64,000 nucleotides of DNA from Vandiemenella viatica (lineage: Eukaryota; Arthropoda; Insecta; Orthoptera; Morabidae). The stretch is from the NCBI GenBank assembly GCA_031002005.1, contig CM061921.1, forward strand, positions 147,345,283 through 147,409,282, written 5' to 3'. The translations under genes and the position numbers were made by a program. The notes beneath the pieces are model-generated. The model searched no databases and was not told the DNA's origin. It was given only the letters and a program-made list of their open reading frames with translations. Position 1 is the stretch's first letter, and each line of letters opens with the position of its first letter. Positions 57,701 to 64,000 of this stretch are shown here, in pieces.

Positions 57701-57879
57701 AATCAAACTGGTTCGAGAAGAAATGGTAGGCCTATATTCGATTAAGACGATTTTTTAAAGATAGTGTACTACATTTGCGTAGAAGTAAACAAATGAAAAG
57801 TTTTCTGCATGAGGGATGGTATCTTATAGCGACGAATTTGACTGCGCCTGACTGTTTCAATTCCATATTATTTCCCGGA
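54797..57879. other. AT-rich stretch without a recognised gene
   Basis: About 3 kb. A 139-codon minus frame (56505-56924) is the longest, with no domain I recognise. A G-run lies at 57570-57589, just beyond a small GC-richer patch at 57085-57185. Confidence 0.5.
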
Positions 57880-58262
57880 TACATTTACCTTTGTAATTCA
57901 CAAAATTGAGGGTGACAGAGGGTGCTCAGCACCAAAACTAATCTCTTCGCTGTGCATTCCAATCCTGGATGGTACGAGGGAAGAAAGAATTCCTATAAGC
58001 ATCAGTGCTGTTTATTATTTCTCGAATCTTATCACTTTTTTCATTGCGACTCAACTAGATTGGTGGGCTAAGTATTTCACCGCACTCGTAAGTGAAAGTG
58101 GATGTACACATGTTTACCGATAAGTTCAAACGAAACTTGCGTCTTCTATCTACCAGATACTCCCAGCCCACTTATCAGTTCTATGACTCTTTCCTAAGGA
58201 CTGTATCAACCATTCACGAATCGAGTGGCTCTTCTCTGTACGCTCTATACTGTCAGATCCCA
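57880..58262 (-). mobile_element. CR1-like LINE, 3' end fragment
   Basis: In plus orientation it has AATTCACAAAATTGAGGGTG, CAGAGGGTGCTCAGCACC, GGTACGAGGGAAGAAAGAAT, then TCACGAATCGAGTGGCTC. All are in the same order as in the copy at 42.96 kb. It covers the end of ORF2 (VQRR..R region) and the 3' tail and has a more disrupted reading frame. Confidence 0.85.
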
Positions 58263-60754
58263 ACAATTGTGTAACGTCGGAGTTTTGCATTTAGCTTGTA
58301 CAAAAAGATTGAGAACTCACGATCGTGAATGCACTTCAGCAGTAATTACAAGACCTACCATTGCTATTTGTTATTTTTTAATCGGCATTGAACATGACTC
58401 GGAAAGAAAATTTCTTTAAATCGATGCGTGGTCCAGAATATGCTTGTGGTAGCAGTATTCCACGCCAGACAAGGCGTCTGCGCGTCGGAAGGTCTTCGGT
58501 CGATATATCGGACGTCGGCACGTGGATAGCAAAGGGGGGCCACCTCCTCTCTGAATTTACCTTCGGAAACGCTTACCAACTCTCAGATGTATTACCTGCC
58601 ATCCCTTGCCGTATTTAAGAAGACTGGTTAACAACTAGGACCACGTAGTAGCAAGGTGTTCAGTATACTGTATTAGAATTCTGCAGTTCGCAAGTTTAGC
58701 CTCGTGTATCAGTTTTATTCAGTTATTTGTTTCGTCCTACATAAGTGAGGTACAGTAGTATTTCACCTCATTTATCATACATATAAAAGGTCACAGGATT
58801 TTCAGTAATTTGAACATAATTTTCGTAATTTATATTTTCTCATCTTCCTTGTATGATAGTTGGTACAAGTCAGCATTCACTGACGAGGAATTCTACTTTG
58901 AATATATTCAACATATTGTGTTAATACCAAAGGATATTAACACAAGATACTGACATATTCTAAGAACTGCAGAATTTCTTCTTAAGAACGATCGTTAGAA
59001 TGAGGGTGGCTTCTTAAATTTTAATTATTTGGATTGCTCATTGCTTGTATCGTTACTGTTATATCTCCTAGCATTGCTGGAACGCTGACAATTAGCAATG
59101 ATTTGGGTATTGAGGAAATTCTTACACTTGCAAACAATCTTCAGTCTTAAAATTTTTAAAGTCGAAAGGAGTTGTTAAACATTCATATCCAGAAGAAAAA
59201 TTCCGGAAGATCCAATAACAATCGTCTGTCTGTGGCACTAGAAGATAAATTTCCAGAGTGAGATTGAAAAGTGTGTAATCGAAATTCAGGTTACAATTTG
59301 TTGAATATTGAACCTCCTGAAGTAACTATTTATATTTCAAGAATACAACGGTCACTAACACGCTGGAACCTTACGAAGTTTCTGGCCGCATTTGCCAAAA
59401 AATGGTTTCTCACGTGAGCTTACTTGTGCCGTACCTGGAACAGCGACAAGTAATTTATGGAATATAAGGAACTTTATCTTCAGTCGATGGTCACTTCAAA
59501 CCTTCCTCTGAAATTCGCGAAAGGTTAGGATGAAATCTCAAAACTACTAAATGATAACAAATAGTTAAGTGGAAATTATTTAATCTTTAAGACTTTAATG
59601 CACAGCTTTCTTTTAAATTTCTTAGACTCGTCGACCAGTATATTATTTAAATTACTGTCAGAAGATTACTTGCACAACAGATTTTTACTAGGTAATAAAT
59701 TCTCTCTGAGAAAAACCAAAACACAATTATGCTACTACCACCAATAATACCTTAAAGCTTCTTAATACCTTTTGCTAACTATTACTAACCACTTCTTTCA
59801 ACACTAAAATTGCGAAACATTGAAAGTTTGCTATGTCCAATAACTAAAGTTTATATCAATTACTTACAAACTTGCTGCAAAATTATAAAATATAACACTT
59901 TATTCAAAAAATACTTAATAACTAATTCATAACTTCTAAATTGTGGCAAAATCCTTTTTGAATATAAACAGCAGAATAGACGTGGCGATTTTTTTTAACA
60001 GTTGAGCAAGCGCTATGCGTCTACTATTAATTTCGATGAGATTTTATTGATTACCTAACCTGACCCACTTCTGGTCACACTTAAATTTAGCCCTTTCTAG
60101 CTTCGACGAAAAAACCTAATTGGAGTGATTATACTAAAATCCTCATTTTTCGATTAACAATAACTCAGCCAATCAACTTACTCCCCGTACATGACAAAAG
60201 ACCAACTTAGATGGTTACGCGAATAACTAGGTGCACACGCTAATCTCTCACTGCCACAAAATTAAAACTCTGCTCTAGACCTGACGACTGGTGATAGCCA
60301 CTCTTGGTGGTTGCACTACTAATTATAGATTTCATCAAACCGACGCTCATTCTGATGCTATGCCTTGACCCACGAAGAATCGTGTCACAATCTTTATTTC
60401 ATATGGGTGAATCCTAATATTGCAACCGGCTCCCAGTTCACAAATCTTACGATTAAACTCTGAATAATATCCTAAAATACTCTGTAAACCCATAAAGCAA
60501 TCATATCTATTACTGCGTGGAAATCGCGAAACGACACTGAATATTTCCAACTGGACATTCACCTTAATTAAAATACTAAGTATGAAGATTGAAATGGATG
60601 AGATTTAGAGTTCTACACGAATGATTTTGAGTTAATCATTTAATGTCCTTAATTATTAAGTCTCTCCGACAAAAAAGATAAACGCGTATGGCATTGTTGG
60701 CCAGGAGATACCAAAGGATTGTTCGGCCGCCGCGTGACAGAGTTTCGATTAGCC
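58263..60754. other. AT-rich stretch without a recognised gene
   Basis: About 2.5 kb. A GC-richer patch at 58430-58660 contains a TATA-like CCGTATTTAAG, which may be an LTR or promoter fragment, but nothing supports it further. The rest is very AT-rich. Confidence 0.45.
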
Positions 60755-60995
60755 ATGCGCGCCTCTGTCATGGCTAGCCCTACCCCGATAATCCTACCGG
60801 GGAAAGGGGACCTACAGCTTTACGTGGAATCCGAACCTACGGAGCGCCCTAACGTGCTTCGCGTGAACAAAGCAAAGCTCTGCCAGAGGTGAAGGTCAGT
60901 TTTAAGGCTCGTAAAAATTCCAGCCGAGACCGGTATTCGAACCGGGGACCTTCCTTTCCGCACCCTAACCAACTGAGCCACCAGACCGCTACTCT
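60755..60995 (-). mobile_element. tRNA-headed SINE, family 2
   Basis: On the minus strand the head reads TCTGGTGGCTCAGTTGGTTA (A box) and CCCGGTTCGAATACCGG (B box, with a complementary T-arm-like stem). It is followed by the body blocks shared with 16.44 kb (in plus orientation GGAAAGGGGACCTACAGC, GAGCGCCCTAACGTGCTTCG, AGAGGTGAAGGTCAGTTTTA). The head has a nearly tRNA-like T arm but no acceptor stem, so it is a retroposon and not a tRNA gene. Confidence 0.75.
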
Positions 60996-61955
60996 CTCCG
61001 ACAAATTACAATTTCGTAACACATTTTCGATTCTTCCAGTTTCTTCACTACTAACCCGTTGTGTAGTTGCGGTATGGATGTTTCAAAAAGATATGCTCCA
61101 AGTTTTTATGTAATTGACTGCTGGCAGTTGCAAAACAGTTTACTGACAAAAGAGAAAGGAGTACTGGGAAGCAAGGAAAAAAACTGTCTAATATTAAGTA
61201 GCTATCACATTAAGTTATTTTTTTTTGTACACGAGTTCTGTTTTGTGAGAGAAACAAGAAACCTACTGTTCCGTAGAAGCCACTGACACTAATAGTTGGA
61301 AACTTACTCGAAACAAGTTTCTCCTCGCTCAGAGCAGCAGTTAATTGTCTTAGTACCTTCATGTTCCAGCAAATGTTTTTCCAATACAGTCAACAGTGAC
61401 TTCGACACACTGAAAGTGACTCAATTAAGCAAACGCTGTTCACTGCTCAAATGCTGAAAGTATCTGATGTTCTCCTTGCGTATTTGCGTAATTTGCTGAG
61501 AAATTCGGAACAATTTACTTATTGCTGATAAACTTAGCCACTTCAGCTCTAAACGTGTTGAGCCAACAATTTTGCTATTCGACAACAGCTTTGAAATCTT
61601 ACATATTAGTGTCAAACTTGTTTAGTTTGAAAAAAAAAAAAAAATCACTTTTCACCTATTCCTGTTCTCGTTTGACTTTTAGGGTAGTCTATTTATCCTC
61701 CCTACCAAATGGAATTGTGCTCCGAAATAATTTAAAGCCATTTATTTCATCCAAACAAATATACAATCCAGGAAATAACAGGAAAACATCGCTTGAAATT
61801 CATATACGTTCTGAATACAAATTGAGGTTGTTTCTGCTGCACAATATCTACTGAGTGCTGCATTTTCTCGTGTACCATATGGTCGAATTGTAATAAATCC
61901 AAATTAACATTCATGTATGAATTCAATAAAAGTTTCTCGGGAGTCCAGCCGGATG
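60996..61955. other. AT-rich stretch without a recognised gene
   Basis: About 960 bases. A 110-codon plus frame (61522-61854) crosses an A-run and has no recognisable domain. Confidence 0.45.
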
Positions 61956-62018
61956 GTGTCATAAAACGACGACGTTTCGACAACCTGCTCGGTTGTCTTC
62001 ATCAGGTCTATTTTGGAT
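61956..62018 (-). ncRNA. Hammerhead-ribozyme-like motif with strong stem II
   Basis: On the minus strand: AAAATAGAC, CTGATGA (core), one A, GACAACC-GAGCA-GGTTGTC (a perfect 7-bp stem II), GAAA (core), CGTC, then GTCGTTTT. The GTC in CGTC is the canonical cleavage triplet. The sequence just after it pairs with the 5' strand (GAC with GTC, AAAA with TTTT), giving an interrupted stem I. Stem III would be the minimal palindrome ACGT, so a dimer fold is more likely than a monomer. One extra base before stem II departs from the consensus. Such motifs are known from Penelope-like and other retroelements. Confidence 0.5.
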
Positions 62019-62099
62019 ATTTCTTCTCAAAATCACAAACAGACTGGCTTCGCTGCATCATCATCATCATTGTCATTTGCCCGCCGGGCTAGGCCCGAC

Positions 62100-62830
62100 A
62101 GGCTGGCTGCTTTGCCGTTGCTCCCGTCTTCAGCCTCGGTTGTTAGTTGTTGTTGTCGGTATAGTAGTTTGCCCAAAGACTGCGCAATGACAGCACGCCG
62201 CCCAGGACGGGGCTCGCTTTCAGATGGAGTGGAGGCCGCAGTACACCATCTCGCTTATGGCCTTTGGTTTGCCAACGTTATGCTGGTAATGGCTGCCGTG
62301 ATGGCGGCAGCTACTTGGCCAGGTATCGCCTGGACCGCTTGAAGGAGCGCTGCCATCTTGGCATCGCTCTCGTCTTGGCAGGTAGGTGGCAGCCTTTTGC
62401 GACCCTCCCGTCCGTCCTTCTGGACGGCGAGTGCGCCTTGCCTTGGCTGCTCCTCGCTGAGCTGGCCAGGTCACATCCGCTGCGGGCCTCGGATGTGTCA
62501 CCCTCCGCGTCTGGCTGCGTCGTTGATGCTGCTCACTGGTGGTTGTGGGGGGCGCTTGCTTGGCCCGGCGGAGGTTGAGGCGGGACGGGCAACCACCCCA
62601 GCTTGCTGCGTGCGTGGTGGCCCCGCAATTGCAACACTTTGTTGCTGCCCTTGGTTGTGGACACTCGGCCACTCTGTGGTTTTCGCCGCAGCGCAAACAT
62701 CTCTGAGCCCCGGTGCAGTCCCGAGCAAAATGCCCGAAATTGTTGCACCGGTAGCACTGAGTGAGAGCAAGCGGCGGCTTCTTCTTCTGTTCTACCCGGA
62801 CATTGTGTCCGAGTAGTCTCGAAGGGCGCC
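62100..62830 (-). pseudogene. Second, partial LINE gag (ORF1) with zinc knuckles
   Basis: On the minus strand, beginning near 62822 in a frame different from the upstream gag: LLGHNVRVEQKKKPPLALTQ, then CYRCNNFGHFARDC (CX2CX4HX4C), CLRCGENHRVAEC and a third C-rich unit CCNCGATTHAASWGGC. It then has a proline/arginine-rich tail. A frameshift near 62390 is inferred because the C-terminal motif ALLQAVQAIPGQVAAAITA, parallel to LSAVLALPQQVAAAISA of the first gag, lies in another frame. Everything before LLGHNVRVE is missing. In intact elements this RNA-binding protein packages the LINE transcript. Confidence 0.75.
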
Positions 62831-64000
62831 TCTCTCTCTGCACGCGTTCCACTGGTTGAACGGTGTACAGAGGGAGGCGCTCGGTGCAGCTGAAATGGCT
62901 GCAGCAACTTGTTGTGGGAGTGCCAGGACGGCGCTCAAGACTGCGTCTAGCCCAGCCGCGTGATCGCACCCTCCTGCACGGCCGTATGGTGAGGCTGCTC
63001 GCCCCCTCCACTCTTCCCGCTTGGGTGTTGGGCGCGCTCTGTCGTGTGGCTGGGCGCTGTTGCTGGCTGCATTGTTGGGGAGCAGCACACCCTGCCGCTC
63101 GCTCGGGTTGTTGGTTCGGCGCGTCCTGCGCCGCTGGTGGTGTTGGGCCCGATGTGGTTGATTGGTCGTCTGCTGTTCGGCTGCGGTCGTCTCAGGCACC
63201 CTTTTCCGAAGTTGTAGACGAGCTGGACATTTTGCCGCGCAAGCGGCGTGCTTCAGTCCGCAGTTGCAGCATGTAGGAGAGTTTCGAGGTCGTTCACATT
63301 CCGAAACTCGATGCTCCCCTCCACATCGGACGCAACGTTGTCGTTCAGTGCAGTTCAAAGCCTTGTGTCCGTAATTGTTGCATCTGAAACATTGCTGGAA
63401 TTCAGGAGCAGGCCTCTTCTTGGGTTCGATCCGCACCTTTTGTCCCAGTAGCTGGTTAACCTTGTGGACCGCCGGCTTTGCAGCCGCGTCCGGTTTGAAG
63501 GTGAACAAAGGTAACGGTTCGCTACCTCCGACCCTTGTCATCTGTTGGATGTCGCTAACGGTGTGCCCTCCATCTGCGAATGCTTTGGCAATATCCTTGG
63601 TGTGGGTGGTGGCTGGTAGGCCGCGGATGACGTGCCGCTTTTGTTGTCCCGGGACCGGTGTGCCGGAGCGGACGTCACGCTCCTCCAAATATTGCATGAC
63701 CGTCCTCTTGTCGGTCGGGCAGGACACACTCAGCTTGAGGCCCTCTCCTTCAGGCCAGATGAGGATGGGCAGCTCGGTCAGAAGCCGTATGTGGTCTGCC
63801 ATGGCAGCCCAATGTCCGGTATAGTATATTTTGATTGGTAGTACCGGTCCTTGCTCCAGTACTGGTGTTTGCACTGGGTCTTCGCCAACTGGATGTTTGG
63901 GTGACTGTGGTGCGAGCTGCGCCTCCGCTGGTCCGGAGGGCGTGGCTGGCCGCGGCGGCAGCTCCGGACTGTCCGGCGTCGTAGCGGTGGGCGTGGCCCG
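62792..64000 (-). CDS. LINE gag (ORF1) protein, Jockey/R1-like, 5' end outside the window
   Basis: On the minus strand the frame is open from the window edge (64000) to a stop at 62792, about 402 codons, so the start is upstream of the window. The visible part begins proline/alanine-rich. It then has an RNA-binding-like region KRHVIRGLPATTHTKDIAKA and LLGQKVRIEPKKRPAPEFQQ (the PRE_C2HC-type domain that precedes zinc knuckles in such gags). Next come CFRCNNYGHKALNC, CVRCGGEHRVSEC and CCNCGLKHAACAAKC, then an arginine/glutamine-rich stretch and LSAVLALPQQVAAAISA. The last roughly 20 codons enter the second gag in the wrong frame. The region is far richer in GC than the rest of the window. Nucleic-acid-binding chaperone of a retrotransposon. 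No reverse transcriptase is visible downstream. Confidence 0.82.
   Translation of the reverse strand, partial: RATPTATTPDSPELPPRPATPSGPAEAQLAPQSPKHPVGEDPVQTPVLEQGPVLPIKIYYTGHWAAMADHIRLLTELPILIWPEGEGLKLSVSCPTDKRTVMQYLEERDVRSGTPVPGQQKRHVIRGLPATTHTKDIAKAFADGGHTVSDIQQMTRVGGSEPLPLFTFKPDAAAKPAVHKVNQLLGQKVRIEPKKRPAPEFQQCFRCNNYGHKALNCTERQRCVRCGGEHRVSECERPRNSPTCCNCGLKHAACAAKCPARLQLRKRVPETTAAEQQTTNQPHRAQHHQRRRTRRTNNPSERQGVLLPNNAASNSAQPHDRARPTPKREEWRGRAASPYGRAGGCDHAAGLDAVLSAVLALPQQVAAAISAAPSASLCTPFNQWNACRERGALRDYSDTMSG

Noticed and set aside
60895..60995. A tRNA gene on the minus strand
   Set aside because: A and B boxes and a T-arm-like stem are present, but no acceptor stem or CCA-compatible end is visible, and the following body is shared with other dispersed SINE copies.
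62013..63824. Several plus-strand frames of 100-150 codons in the GC-rich block
   Set aside because: They are shadows of the minus-strand gag frames with their zinc knuckles. No domain is seen on the plus strand.

Overview
The window looks like intergenic or intronic DNA from a large, repeat-rich insect genome. It is AT-rich, has almost no host coding sequence, and is packed with transposable-element remains of many families. The dominant tRNA-headed SINE resembles families I associate with Polyneoptera (locusts, stick insects and relatives). That affiliation comes from memory and was not checked.

Layout. 0-13.5 kb: C- or G-rich DNA-transposon remnants (3.16-3.53, 4.36-4.76, 12.86-13.30 kb), a TTAA-flanked Kolobok/Mutator-like element with a decayed transposase (4.91-6.38 kb), an internally deleted mariner (9.84-10.31 kb) and a satellite-like array of about 167-bp units in alternating A/B order (11.3-12.5 kb). 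16-26 kb: tRNA-SINEs, two decayed Tc1-like elements (18.04-19.32 and 24.55-26.05 kb), and a nearly complete but multiply frameshifted RTE-type LINE on the minus strand (21.38-24.55 kb) that is split by a 222-bp hAT-like element. The second Tc1 copy carries a 20-bp minisatellite. 29-38 kb: SINEs, a near-palindrome at 31.5 kb, an inverted repeat at 34.4-34.9 kb with hammerhead-ribozyme-like cores, and a third Tc1 remnant. 42-46 kb: CR1-like LINE 3' ends, SINEs, a (CA)n tract and a hAT-like element. 46.40-46.52 kb: one good candidate for a host-gene exon, plus strand, 41 codons, phase 1 at both ends. 48-54 kb: a transposase helix-turn-helix fragment, a possible solo LTR, a LINE fragment, an element rich in GCATGC and a 660-bp foldback. 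62.1-64.0 kb: an abrupt GC-rich segment with the gag (ORF1, zinc knuckles) of a Jockey/R1-like LINE on the minus strand, running off the window, plus a second partial gag joined to it in another frame.

No rRNA, bona fide tRNA gene, CRISPR array or bacterial operon was seen. Every long coding segment except the 46.4-kb exon belongs to a mobile element, and nearly all are broken. The most unusual signals are three hammerhead-like motifs from different repeats, the isolated exon, the dimeric satellite, the in-transposon minisatellite and the double gag.
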